64,000 bases of DNA. Origin: Microvirga sp. SRT01. Lineage in GTDB: Bacteria > Pseudomonadota > Alphaproteobacteria > Sphingomonadales > Sphingomonadaceae. Where the stretch lies: positions 62,001 through 126,000 of the forward strand of contig JAGSNX010000001.1 of NCBI GenBank assembly GCA_018139225.1, in the 5' to 3' direction. Position 1 is the stretch's first letter, and each line of letters starts with the position of its first letter. The position numbers and the translations under genes were made by a program. The notes beneath the pieces were generated by a model that saw only the letters and a list, made by a program, of their open reading frames with translations, ran no database searches and was not told the DNA's origin. Positions 39,920-47,750 of this stretch are shown here, one piece after another.

Positions 39920-41740
39920 ATGGATCGTTCCGCAACGTCAGGATCATCGTTAAGGAAACGTTACGAACAAGCCTCCCGCCGTCTGGACCTCCATTTGCGC
40001 TTCGACGACAGCCTCCGCACCGTCCTATCCGCCGACATGGCGACCGGTTTTGGTGCGTCCGCGGCGTGGCGGCAACTGGTCGATTTGATGGGGCGCGGCC
40101 GGATTGCGGCGGACGATGCCGGATTGGCGCGCTTGCAAATGCTCCGGCCCGATGTGCCGATGAGCGTGCGTGCCGCGAGCGGGCGGGCACTGGCGTTCAC
40201 CCGTCCTCCCGCCGAGCTCGTCGCGCTGTTCGCGGAGGACGAGCTGATGGTCGCCGCGCCGGTACTGCGGATGGCGGAATTGGATGCCGCTGCGTGGCTC
40301 GCACTGCTTCCGCGCCTGACGCCGCCGGGCCGCGCGGTGCTGCGCGGCCGACGCGATCTGCCCGCCCAGGTCGTGCGCGGGCTGGAGAGCTTCGGCAGCG
40401 TCGACTTCACGCTCGCCGATCAGCGACCCGTCGCTTCGGCTTCGCCGACGATCGTACCCGACGCTCCGCTGTCGCCCACCCCGTTCGTGATGCTGGGTGA
40501 TGTCGCGCGTGGCTTGCCGCTGGTCGCCGAGGCGCTCCGCCGCGCGGAGGAGCCTCTGGTTGCGGATCCGGAACCCAGCTTCGCGATCAGCGACATCGTC
40601 GCACGGATCGATGCGTTTCGACGCGAACATCCGGCACCCGAGCAGGTAGAGGCTATCGCAGCGCCTGCCGGCTTCCGCTTCCTCACCGACGCCACCGGCG
40701 TGATCCGCTGGGTCGATGGCGTCGGTCGCGCTGGACTGGTCGGGGTCGGGCTGGCCCGACCGGGCCGGCAGGGGATGGTCAAGGTCGACGCCGGCATCGC
40801 CGCCGCACTGCGCCGCCGTGCACGCTTCGCCGACTTGCGATTGGAGATCGAAGGCGCAAGCGACGCGGCCGGGTCCTGGCGCGTCGCAGGCATGCCCGAT
40901 TTCGACCGCGGCACCGGCCGGTTCACCGGTTTCGCGGGCACTGCCCGCCGCCCGTTCCGCCACGAAAGCGCTGCTCCGGTCGAGCCGCGCCGCTCGCCGG
41001 CCTCGGACTCGCTGCGTCAGTTGGTGCATGAACTGCGGACGCCAGCCAACGCCGTCGCCGGCTTTTCGGAACTCATTTCCGCGCAACTGATGGGGCCGGT
41101 GCCGGAAACCTACCGCCAGCGGGCGGAACGGATCGGACAGCAGGCATCGGACCTGATCGCGGCGATCGACGATCTCGATACCGCCGCCCGCTTGGATAGC
41201 GCGGCGCTCGACTTGCGGCCCGCCGCTGTCGCGCTGCTTCCACTCGTGAAGCGGATCGCCGACGATCTCGACGCGCTGATCTCGACGCGGGGTGCGGTGC
41301 TGGCGTTCGATCTAGCCGACCTGACGCTGGACGCTGACGAACCCGCCGTCGAGCGCATTTTGGCCCGGCTGATCGCCACGCTGGTGGCGGCGACGGGCGC
41401 GGGGGAGCGGATCGGCGTCAGCGCGATCGCGGCGGGCGCGACGGCGTTAATCCTGATCGACCGCCCCCGGGCGCTCCGCGATCTGGTGGGGGAGGCGCTG
41501 TTCCGCCTGGACGATGGCGGCGACGCGGATGACATGGGCGCACCGTTGCTGGGGGCCGGCTTCACGCTGCGACTGGTCCGCAATCTCGCGGCGGAACTGG
41601 GCGGCTCGCTGACGATCGGCGCCGACCGCCTGACGCTGTCGCTGCCGGCGGTGCGGGACGCAGCCCTCGGGGATCCGGCGGTTCGCGACGAGGTCGTGGG
41701 ACATGCCCCTTCGGGACAGGCGTCATCCGAACTACGGTGA
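39920..41740 (+). CDS. Sensor histidine kinase-like protein with degenerate ATPase domain
   Basis: 606 residues without an obvious membrane helix. Residues 1-255 form an unassigned Ala/Leu/Arg-rich region; a PAS-like stretch (FRFLTDATGVIRWVDG) follows; the HisKA box LRQLVHELRTPANAVAGFSEL holds the phospho-acceptor His370. The expected HATPase motifs are poorly preserved: no clear N box or second G box, only GAPLLGAGFTLRLVRNLAAELGG at the end. It may act as a phosphotransfer or signalling scaffold, or depend on another kinase. The stop overlaps the downstream deacetylase start as GTGA. No cognate response regulator is adjacent. Confidence 0.7.
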   Translation: MDRSATSGSSLRKRYEQASRRLDLHLRFDDSLRTVLSADMATGFGASAAWRQLVDLMGRGRIAADDAGLARLQMLRPDVPMSVRAASGRALAFTRPPAELVALFAEDELMVAAPVLRMAELDAAAWLALLPRLTPPGRAVLRGRRDLPAQVVRGLESFGSVDFTLADQRPVASASPTIVPDAPLSPTPFVMLGDVARGLPLVAEALRRAEEPLVADPEPSFAISDIVARIDAFRREHPAPEQVEAIAAPAGFRFLTDATGVIRWVDGVGRAGLVGVGLARPGRQGMVKVDAGIAAALRRRARFADLRLEIEGASDAAGSWRVAGMPDFDRGTGRFTGFAGTARRPFRHESAAPVEPRRSPASDSLRQLVHELRTPANAVAGFSELISAQLMGPVPETYRQRAERIGQQASDLIAAIDDLDTAARLDSAALDLRPAAVALLPLVKRIADDLDALISTRGAVLAFDLADLTLDADEPAVERILARLIATLVAATGAGERIGVSAIAAGATALILIDRPRALRDLVGEALFRLDDGGDADDMGAPLLGAGFTLRLVRNLAAELGGSLTIGADRLTLSLPAVRDAALGDPAVRDEVVGHAPSGQASSELR

Positions 41741-42723
41741 GCGACGCGCCGTTCCGGGTGGCCGCAGCTCGTCCGGAGGAGCGGATCGCGTGGCCGAAGT
41801 CGTTCGGCACGCGGTTTTTGGTGACCGTGGACGTCGAGGAGGAGTTCGACTGGTCCGCCCCGCTCGATCGTATGCAGCGCGCGACGACCGCGCTGTCGGC
41901 GCTCCCCGACGCGCACCGCCGCTTTGCCGGCCGCGGCGTCGCGCCGGTGTACCTGATCGACCACCCCGTCGCGACCGATCCCGCCGCCGCACCGATGCTG
42001 CGCGAGATGCTGGCGGACGGACGGTCTGCGATCGGCGCGCAACTGCACGGCTGGGTCAATCCCCCCTTCGACGAACCCGATGCCGCCGCCGCCAGCTATC
42101 CGGGGATGCTGCCGGAGGCGCAGGAGGCGGCGAAGCTCGACGTGCTGACCGCCGCGATCGTCGCGGCGACGGGTGCGCGGCCGCTGGGCTATCGCGCGGG
42201 ACGCTACGGTATCGGACCCCGCACGTTGCGGCTGCTCGCGACGCGCGGCTACCGCGTCGATAGCTCGATGCGCAGCGGCTATGATTATGCTGGGCAGGGT
42301 GGCCCCGATTTCACCGCGGTCGGCCCGCATGCGTTCCGGCGCGAGGACATGCTCGAACTGCCGCTGACGACCGTCTTCACGGGCGCGGCGCGGGCAGGGG
42401 GCGCCCGCCTGCACCGCGGGCTTGGCCGCTATGGGCGCGGCGCGTTCGCCCGCGCGGGCTTGCTCCAGCGCGTGGCGTTGACGCCCGAGGACATGCCGGT
42501 GGCGGCGGCGATCGCGGCGATCGACAGGGCGACGGCCGATGGCGTGCGGCTATTGACGCTGTCCTTCCACTCGCCGTCGCTGGTGCCGGGGCACACGCCC
42601 TACGTTCGCGACAGTGCCGATCTGGCTGCGTTCCATGATTGGTGGGATCGGGTGTTCGCACACCTCGACCACCGAGGCATCGCGCCCACGACCTTGGCGG
42701 AGGTAATCGCCGCCGCCGATTAA
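41737..42723 (+). CDS. Polysaccharide deacetylase family protein
   Basis: 328 residues. FLVTVDVEEEFDWSAP gives the aspartates of the NodB-type metal site (Asp-Glu set), AQLHGWVNPPF supplies histidine, and GYRAGRYGIGPRTL and LLTLSFHSPSLVPGHTPYV complete the site; this is the WalW-like subgroup. Such enzymes act on N-acetyl groups of envelope or capsule sugars. GTG start at 41737 overlapping the kinase stop. The stop TAA and the Rieske stop on the other strand share the palindrome TTAA at 42720-42723. Confidence 0.85.
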   Translation: MSDAPFRVAAARPEERIAWPKSFGTRFLVTVDVEEEFDWSAPLDRMQRATTALSALPDAHRRFAGRGVAPVYLIDHPVATDPAAAPMLREMLADGRSAIGAQLHGWVNPPFDEPDAAAASYPGMLPEAQEAAKLDVLTAAIVAATGARPLGYRAGRYGIGPRTLRLLATRGYRVDSSMRSGYDYAGQGGPDFTAVGPHAFRREDMLELPLTTVFTGAARAGGARLHRGLGRYGRGAFARAGLLQRVALTPEDMPVAAAIAAIDRATADGVRLLTLSFHSPSLVPGHTPYVRDSADLAAFHDWWDRVFAHLDHRGIAPTTLAEVIAAAD

Positions 42724-43079
42724 GCGGTCACGATCTGCCCCTCCGCAACCACGACCGGCCACGGCGTCAGCCGTTGCCCCGTGCACGGCCCGCCGACGCA
42801 TTCGCCCGTGTCGATCCTGAACAGAGCCGAATGCCAGCTGCACGCGATCAGCGAGCCATCGGGCGTCAGATACTGGTCAAGCTGCTGCGCCATCGGCACG
42901 CCCATGTGCGGGCACCGATCGACATAGCCGAATACGGCCTCGCCCCGCCGCACGACGAAACCGTGGAAGCGCCCGGCACGAAGTTGCAGCACGAAATTGC
43001 GCGCCGCGCCGTCCGCGATCGTCGCCAGCGACCCCAACCCCACGCCCGCGGGCGTCGCGAATACCCTCTCGTCGCTCAT
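42720..43079 (-). CDS. Rieske [2Fe-2S] ferredoxin-like protein
   Basis: 119 residues. Two ligand loops, CPHMGVP and CSWHSALFRIDTGECVGGPC, carry the Cys-His and Cys-x2-His pairs that bind a Rieske cluster, with the length of a stand-alone Rieske domain as in aromatic dioxygenase ferredoxins or NirD-like proteins. Electron partner unknown. Start ATG at 43077-43079 lacks a visible ribosome-binding site (the upstream sequence is C-rich), so translation may be weak or leaderless. Convergent with the deacetylase. Confidence 0.88.
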   Translation of the reverse strand: MSDERVFATPAGVGLGSLATIADGAARNFVLQLRAGRFHGFVVRRGEAVFGYVDRCPHMGVPMAQQLDQYLTPDGSLIACSWHSALFRIDTGECVGGPCTGQRLTPWPVVVAEGQIVTA

Positions 43080-43167
43080 AGGGGAGGGGTGGCGACGCGC
43101 ATCGACGCTGTCAAACGACGATGCAGCTTGCCTTACCCGCCCCTTGGTGGCTAGGGCCACTCAGCGT

Positions 43168-43244
<77 letters not shown>

Positions 43245-43353
43245 CTTTTCAAATATTCCTCCAACGACGTTTCGGGGGCGATTTATAGGCGGTTTACATC
43301 GAAGCGCGGCAGCGTGCATCGCGCCGGCCTAGCTCTTGGCGCGCTAACGCGCT

Positions 43354-44175
43354 TCAATCTGTGGCCCGGAGCGTGTCTCCGACGTAGGCAGACGCCCTTT
43401 GTTCGACCATGATGAGCGGTTTGAGACCAAGTTTCTGCGTGCCTTCGGGAGACGCTATGTTCGGCACGCCAAACTCTTGATCCTGTGGCGGTCGTTTAGG
43501 CCGGCTACCACTTAAGGTTTCTGTCAGAACCAGCCGAACCAAATCTCGGGCAGCCGTTAAATCGACCGGTCCGTTGATCGGCGCGTATGATCCCTCTGCA
43601 TGACGGAAAGAGTTGGCTGTCCGCTTGGTTCTCTCAAGCTTGGCTTTAAGTGCAGGAAAGGACCTAAAAAACTTAGATTCGTTGCCATAATAACGTTTTA
43701 ACGCCTCGATCGTTTTGTAGATTTCGAACCACCCACCCTCGGCGGAGAGTTCCGATGCGGCGATACGAAGTGGTGCGCTTGCACGGGCCGCGTCGACGAG
43801 ATCTTTGAATTCAGCTGGCGAGGCATACTCGGCGGGATTGGTCCGGACATAGATACTAGATGAAGTTCGCTGCTGATCTATAAATCCATCTGCTCTAGAG
43901 AAAAATAGGGTCCCAAAACTGATCCTGAGCGAGCGATCTAGGACGTAAAGGCAACTTCGTAAAAGCGCTAGATCTTCCTCTGCGATCGTTTTTGCTTCCG
44001 AGTGTTCAGATGTAGCATCCCACCGGGAGCTCCGGAGGACTTTGCAGTCATCGAGGAGGGAAACAAAAAAGTCGTCAGGCGCACGTATCGAGCCATTGAT
44101 TTTGTCTACCAGATTCGAAATATCAGCATCATAGCCAACTAGCTCGAACCCCCAATTCGAATAGAGCACGTTCAT
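43354..44175 (-). CDS. Orphan hypothetical protein in an AT-richer tRNA-linked locus
   Basis: 273 residues, no signal peptide or membrane helix. The start at the ATG 44173-44175 is supported by GGAG 9 nt before it; a GTG at 44193 is not. The region WFEIYKTIEALKRYYG and the later KLERTKRTANSFRHA resemble, in my memory, a group of uncharacterised proteins with a TANSxxxRHA-like box; R-x6-H here is compatible with a HEPN-type motif, but that is only a guess. Codon use is less GC-biased than every neighbour (more ATA, AGA, TTA-type codons). It is alone on its strand. Not assigned a function. Confidence 0.65.
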   Translation of the reverse strand: MNVLYSNWGFELVGYDADISNLVDKINGSIRAPDDFFVSLLDDCKVLRSSRWDATSEHSEAKTIAEEDLALLRSCLYVLDRSLRISFGTLFFSRADGFIDQQRTSSSIYVRTNPAEYASPAEFKDLVDAARASAPLRIAASELSAEGGWFEIYKTIEALKRYYGNESKFFRSFPALKAKLERTKRTANSFRHAEGSYAPINGPVDLTAARDLVRLVLTETLSGSRPKRPPQDQEFGVPNIASPEGTQKLGLKPLIMVEQRASAYVGDTLRATD

Positions 44176-44451
44176 CGGCTTAGCTCCTACCACTGCACAG
44201 TAGGTGCCACCCTATACGTTTTAATTTGCTTAGCAAAGTTTGGGTTCCGCTGCACATCAGTCAGCAACAAGGAAGATTCTAGCCTTTCGCCGTGAAATAA
44301 AAAGCCTTGTCGGAATGACGGCTCTTTGTCTTGTTGCACTCATTGATCGAAATCAGCCGCACGTAACGGCTGTACGAGGATATCTCGGCCCGCTCTCACC
44401 CCCGCTTCGCGGATCGTAGACGCTCGATTCCCGGCGGACTAAGCTCTGCCG

Positions 44452-44697
44452 ATGGCTCCCTTTGACGACTCCGCTGATCCCGAACTTGGTGCGGCGTGCA
44501 ACCGGCTGGCAGCGTGGGTCGAGCCGCTGCCGGCTGGCGTCCTCATCGATGCGGGGTCCGGTCTCAACGAGCGCGATCTGGCGCTCATCCTTCGGCACCT
44601 GCACCGCACTCGGCTTGAGGGCTCGACCGACACTTCAGCCAGGGAGGAGGGGCGACGGTCCGGGCGTTCATCGGTTCCAATTACCGCCCGGGACTGA
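44452..44697 (+). CDS. Possible short or decayed gene
   Basis: 81-residue open frame (MAPFDDSADPELGAACNRLAAWVEPLP, ending VPITARD) with protein-like composition and GC-rich third positions. No ribosome-binding site is clear. Downstream to 44844 the same frame and a second frame read protein-like pieces (DHVRHAFVQIPASAL, HIGGAAHLYAWTDLGYAFM) separated by stops or frame changes, which looks like a decayed longer gene. It could also be chance. If it is not a gene, 44176-44844 is empty apart from these remnants. Confidence 0.3.
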   Translation: MAPFDDSADPELGAACNRLAAWVEPLPAGVLIDAGSGLNERDLALILRHLHRTRLEGSTDTSAREEGRRSGRSSVPITARD

Positions 44698-44844
44698 TCC
44701 CGTCGTTCCACTGCATCCCGGCACGCGGAGGATCACGTGCGGCACGCCTTCGTCCAGATCCCGGCATCCGCCCTCCCGTGTGTCCCACATCGGTGGCGCG
44801 GCGCATCTGTACGCGTGGACCGATTTGGGGTATGCCTTCATGCG

Positions 44845-45420
44845 ATGTTAAGCTTCGGATCACGCACGGCAGCCATGGTCTTGGCAACGACCGGCTTTGC
44901 CGTGGTCGGCCTGGCTATGCCCGCGGTGGCCGCAGCCGCCGTCGACAGGCCGAAGCCGGTCGCGGCGGTGCCGTGTGAGCGGGGCATCGATACCGCGGCC
45001 TGCCGTGCGATCGAGGACCGGCATGTGTCGGGTGTCCGGCTTCGCCGCGAGGGCGATCAGTTGACCTTCATGCGTGCCGGCGATGCGCCCGGCGTGGATG
45101 TCGCCTTCTCCGGCAAGGGCGCAGACCGCGTCGACGACGGCGACGCCAAGCTGGTCGGATCGCTGTTCCCCAATTCCGGCATCAAGGCTGGATCGTTCAC
45201 CGGCACGATCACGAACGCCGCGAACCAGACGTTCGACTTCGCCGTCGCGACAGCGCCCAGCGTATCCGGAACGATCGCCGCGGTGCCGGAGCCGGCGGGC
45301 TGGGCGACGATGATCCTGGGCGTGGGGCTGCTGGGGGGCGTGCTGCGACGCCGTATCCGCCTGTCGGAGGCGCGCTTCGCGGAGAAGCTGCGCCGGATCG
45401 AGGCTGGCGAGAGCCTGTAG
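44845..45420 (+). CDS. PEPxxWA-CTERM sorted protein with an extended cytoplasmic tail
   Basis: 191 residues. Signal peptide MLSFGSRTAAMVLATTGFAVVGLAMPAVAAAA, a secreted middle domain of about 120 residues, then the sorting signal VPEPAGWATMILGVGLLGGVLRRRIR: a PEP motif, a Trp-Ala variant, one membrane helix and a basic stop. Unusually, 20 more charged residues follow (LSEARFAEKLRRIEAGESL), where these proteins normally end soon after the arginines. Processed in other species by an exosortase (not in this window). The start at 44845 avoids an implausible N-terminal extension from 44737. Confidence 0.82.
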   Translation: MLSFGSRTAAMVLATTGFAVVGLAMPAVAAAAVDRPKPVAAVPCERGIDTAACRAIEDRHVSGVRLRREGDQLTFMRAGDAPGVDVAFSGKGADRVDDGDAKLVGSLFPNSGIKAGSFTGTITNAANQTFDFAVATAPSVSGTIAAVPEPAGWATMILGVGLLGGVLRRRIRLSEARFAEKLRRIEAGESL

Positions 45421-45458
45421 CGCGCCTGGCACGTGCCCATCACGCGATCGTTCGGGAA

Positions 45459-45490
45459 ACCGCCGTCAGCGATGCCGGCGGTCTTTTTTT
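45459..45490 (+). terminator. Rho-independent terminator after the PEPxxWA gene
   Basis: ACCGCCG (45459-45465) pairs with CGGCGGT (45476-45482), followed by seven T (45484-45490). It lies 38 nt after the stop of the PEPxxWA gene and 34 nt before a tRNA gene, so the tRNA needs its own promoter. Confidence 0.85.
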
Positions 45491-45523
45491 GCGCGGGCGA
45501 CTGCGCTACCGCCGTCCGCGGTG

Positions 45524-45599
45524 GGGCCTGTAGCTCAATGGTTAGAGCTGGCCGCTCATAACGGCTAGGTTGCGGGTTCGAGTCCTGCCGGGCCCACCA
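45524..45599 (+). tRNA. tRNA with anticodon CAT, probably tRNA-Ile2 (lysidine-modified)
   Basis: 76 nt with encoded CCA. Acceptor GGGCCTG pairs CGGGCCC; anticodon arm GGCCG-CTCATAA-CGGCT with anticodon CAT; T arm GCGGG-TTCGAGT-CCTGC. Acceptor pairs C4-G69 and C5-G68 match the TilS determinants of Ile2, and the stem differs from an initiator tRNA, which needs three G-C pairs in the anticodon stem and a mismatch at 1-72. An elongator tRNA-Met remains possible. Confidence 0.93.
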
Positions 45600-45685
45600 A
45601 CTTCCTTCTGATGCGCTACGACAACGGCACTGGAGCCGCTCGACGGGGCCGGCGTCCCTCGCCGTGCCCACACTGCACACGCACG

Positions 45686-45714
45686 AAAAAGGGCGCCTCC
45701 CACCGGAAGCGCCC
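45686..45714 (-). terminator. Rho-independent terminator of the ADNM-repeat lipoprotein
   Basis: Read leftward, GGGCGC...GCGCCC (45709-45714 with 45691-45696) is followed by TTTTT (45690-45686). It is about 45 nt past the stop of the gene ending at 45758. Confidence 0.8.
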
Positions 45715-45757
45715 CCTCGACGTGCAGTCGTACCGGGTCCGGGGACCCGATGCGGCA

Positions 45758-46024
45758 TTACTGCATGTTGTCTGCCTTCTCGTCGGCTGCGTCACGGACG
45801 TTGTCCGCTGCCGAGTTCATGTTGTCGGCGGCGTTCTCAAGCGCACCGGCAGCCATCGAGTTGGAGCTGTTGTCGGCCATGGCGTCCATGTTGTCGGCAG
45901 CCATTTCCATGTTGTCCGCCATCATGTCGGCGTTGTTCTCGACGGCAGCCGCCTCAGGCGACTTCGAGCAAGCCGCCACGGACATCAGGCCGGCGGCAGC
46001 GAGAACGAAAGCGATCTTCTTCAT
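45758..46024 (-). CDS. Small lipoprotein with ADNM repeats
   Basis: 88 residues. Signal MKKIAFVLAAAGLMSVAAC with a lipobox ending at Cys19 (SVAAC), then a repeat-rich helical region built from ADNM-like units (NNADMMADNMEMAADNMDAMADN, ENAADNMNSAADNVRDAADE). The heptad-like Asp/Met pattern could form an outer-membrane anchored coiled coil, in the manner of small lipoproteins such as Lpp, or bind metal through Asp/Asn and Met. Followed by a terminator; preceded by 140 nt before the M28 peptidase on the same strand. Confidence 0.85.
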   Translation of the reverse strand: MKKIAFVLAAAGLMSVAACSKSPEAAAVENNADMMADNMEMAADNMDAMADNSSNSMAAGALENAADNMNSAADNVRDAADEKADNMQ

Positions 46025-46165
46025 TCAAATGCTCCCAAGCATAGCAATCCTCGCGGCCGACCCGATCGCCGTCGCGAGCCGGTGTGCATAGCGGACCGGT
46101 CCCCCCGGTCAATGCACAATTCATCGCAGCGCAACCTTGCCGACACCGTTTCGCCGCATTTCCAT

Positions 46166-47572
46166 TTAACCGCGCGGGGTTACCGGCCCGATCTCTTCCG
46201 GTGCGTTGGCGACGATCGACAGCATCGTGGTCCATGCGGCGACGTTCTGCTGCAACTGCGCCGGATCGATCCGGTCCAGCGTATCCTCCGGCGTGTGATG
46301 CCAGTCGAAATAGCGCAGGCCCGACTGGTTGAGGTCCACGCCCGCGACGCCGGTGCGGATCACCGGGCCGATATCGGTGCCATCCCCCGCCAGCGCGGTG
46401 CCGCGGACGATACCGAGCGGGGCGAGCGCCATCGCCAGCCGGTCGCCGACCGGCTTGGCGGCGCCGGCGAAGTTCGTCTCCACCCGCCACACGCGGTCCG
46501 CGCCGAAATCGCTTTCGCTGGCGGTGGCGTGGCGTTCGCCCTTGTGCGCCTCGGCATAGGCCTGCCCGCCATAGCCGCCGGTCTCCTCGTCGCCGAACCA
46601 CACGACGCGGATCGTGCGCCGCGGCCGGCCGGCGTCCATCACCAGCTTGGCCGCTGCGGCGGTGATCGCGATCCCCGACGCGTCGTCGATCGCACCGGTG
46701 CCGAGTTCCCAACTGTCGAGGTGACCGCCGACCAGCACGATGCCGGCATCGCGGTCCGTGCCCGGCACCTCCGCGACGACATTGCCCGACTGGCGATCGC
46801 CGACGAAGCGCGGCGTCAGCACGAGGCGCAGCGTCACGGGCTTGCCCAGCTTCACCATGCGTTCGAGGTTCTCGGCGTCGGCCACAGACAGCGCGGCGGC
46901 GGGGATAGGGGTGACGCCGGCTTCGAAGTTGGTCGTCCCAGCATGCGGCCCGCGGCCGTGATCGGTGCCGATGGAGCGGATGACGAGCGCCGCCGCGCCC
47001 TTCTTGGCGGCGACATTGGGGCCCACGAAGCGCGCCGAACCCTGGCTGCCATAGCTGGAGCCGTCCTGCGTCGGCTGCATCGTGTTGGAGACGAACGCGA
47101 TCTTGCCGCGCAGACTGCCCTCCGGCGCGAGCAGCAGATCGTTCAACGTCGCGAAGTACACGACCGGCGCGGTCAGGCCGTTCGCCGGTGTCGCACCGGA
47201 ATTACCCAGCGCGGTCAGGCGCAGCGGCTGTGGATAGGGGGCAACGACCTCGCCGGTTTCGGCTCCACGCTCCCACACATTGTGCAGCGTGTACGGTTCG
47301 ATCCGGACGTTCCTGAACCCCATCGCCTTCAGTCGCGCCACCGACCATTCGCGCGCGCGCGCCTGCGCCGCAGAGCCGCCGGGCGGACGTGGGCCGATCT
47401 CGGTCGTCAGTCCCTCGACGATCGAATAGGCACTAGTGTCCGCCAGCGCCTTGTCCCGCAGCGTGGCGATCTTTGCGTCGAGGACGACCGGTGTGGGCGT
47501 GCTGCGCTGCGCCTGTAGCGGCATGGCGGTGCCGAACAGCGCGAGCAATAGGGCAGGGCGTCGACGGATCAT
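46166..47572 (-). CDS. Secreted M28-family zinc peptidase with PA domain
   Basis: 468 residues. Signal peptide MIRRRPALLLALFGTAMPLQAQ. A protease-associated (PA) insert at about 150-210 is followed by the M28 core: GGHLDSWELGTGAIDDASG (His, Asp ligands), FGDEETGGYGG (catalytic Glu and ligand), and FDWHHTPEDTLD for the last ligand. Cleaves N-terminal residues or acyl-amino acids outside the cytoplasm; related to aminopeptidases such as those of the SGAP/PSMA group. Single gene, long leader of 178 nt on the side of the next gene. Confidence 0.9.
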   Translation of the reverse strand: MIRRRPALLLALFGTAMPLQAQRSTPTPVVLDAKIATLRDKALADTSAYSIVEGLTTEIGPRPPGGSAAQARAREWSVARLKAMGFRNVRIEPYTLHNVWERGAETGEVVAPYPQPLRLTALGNSGATPANGLTAPVVYFATLNDLLLAPEGSLRGKIAFVSNTMQPTQDGSSYGSQGSARFVGPNVAAKKGAAALVIRSIGTDHGRGPHAGTTNFEAGVTPIPAAALSVADAENLERMVKLGKPVTLRLVLTPRFVGDRQSGNVVAEVPGTDRDAGIVLVGGHLDSWELGTGAIDDASGIAITAAAAKLVMDAGRPRRTIRVVWFGDEETGGYGGQAYAEAHKGERHATASESDFGADRVWRVETNFAGAAKPVGDRLAMALAPLGIVRGTALAGDGTDIGPVIRTGVAGVDLNQSGLRYFDWHHTPEDTLDRIDPAQLQQNVAAWTTMLSIVANAPEEIGPVTPRG

Positions 47573-47667
47573 GCGAACTTTTCCTCTGGGTATGCCGGTA
47601 GCCTAGCGACCACCGCCTCGAGACGCCACCGCTCGACACCGGTGAAATAAAAGATCCATAAAGTTCA

Positions 47668-47725
47668 CCAGTGAGAGCAATTACCACTGGACTCGCGCCG
47701 GTCTTGCATGAAGTATACGTTATAC
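47668..47725. promoter_or_regulatory. Two symmetrical motifs in the divergent gap before the HExxH lipoprotein
   Basis: The 178-nt gap 47573-47750 between the divergent M28 peptidase and HExxH lipoprotein holds CCAGTG...CACTGG (47668-47673 and 47685-47690, 11-nt spacer) and GTATA-CGT-TATAC (47713-47725), close to the second start. Both are AT-richer than coding DNA and could be operators or a promoter region. GGGAGGGGGGAG precedes the lipoprotein ATG. Confidence 0.35.
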
Positions 47726-47750
47726 GAGAGATTGGGAGGGGGGAGCGAAT

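Noticed and set aside
44737..44844. Upstream start for the PEPxxWA protein at 44845
   Set aside because: The added 36 residues precede the signal peptide and include fragments of the decayed region.
45524..45599. Calling this tRNA an elongator tRNA-Met
   Set aside because: C4-G69 and C5-G68 in the acceptor stem are TilS-type determinants, so Ile2 is favoured; not excluded.
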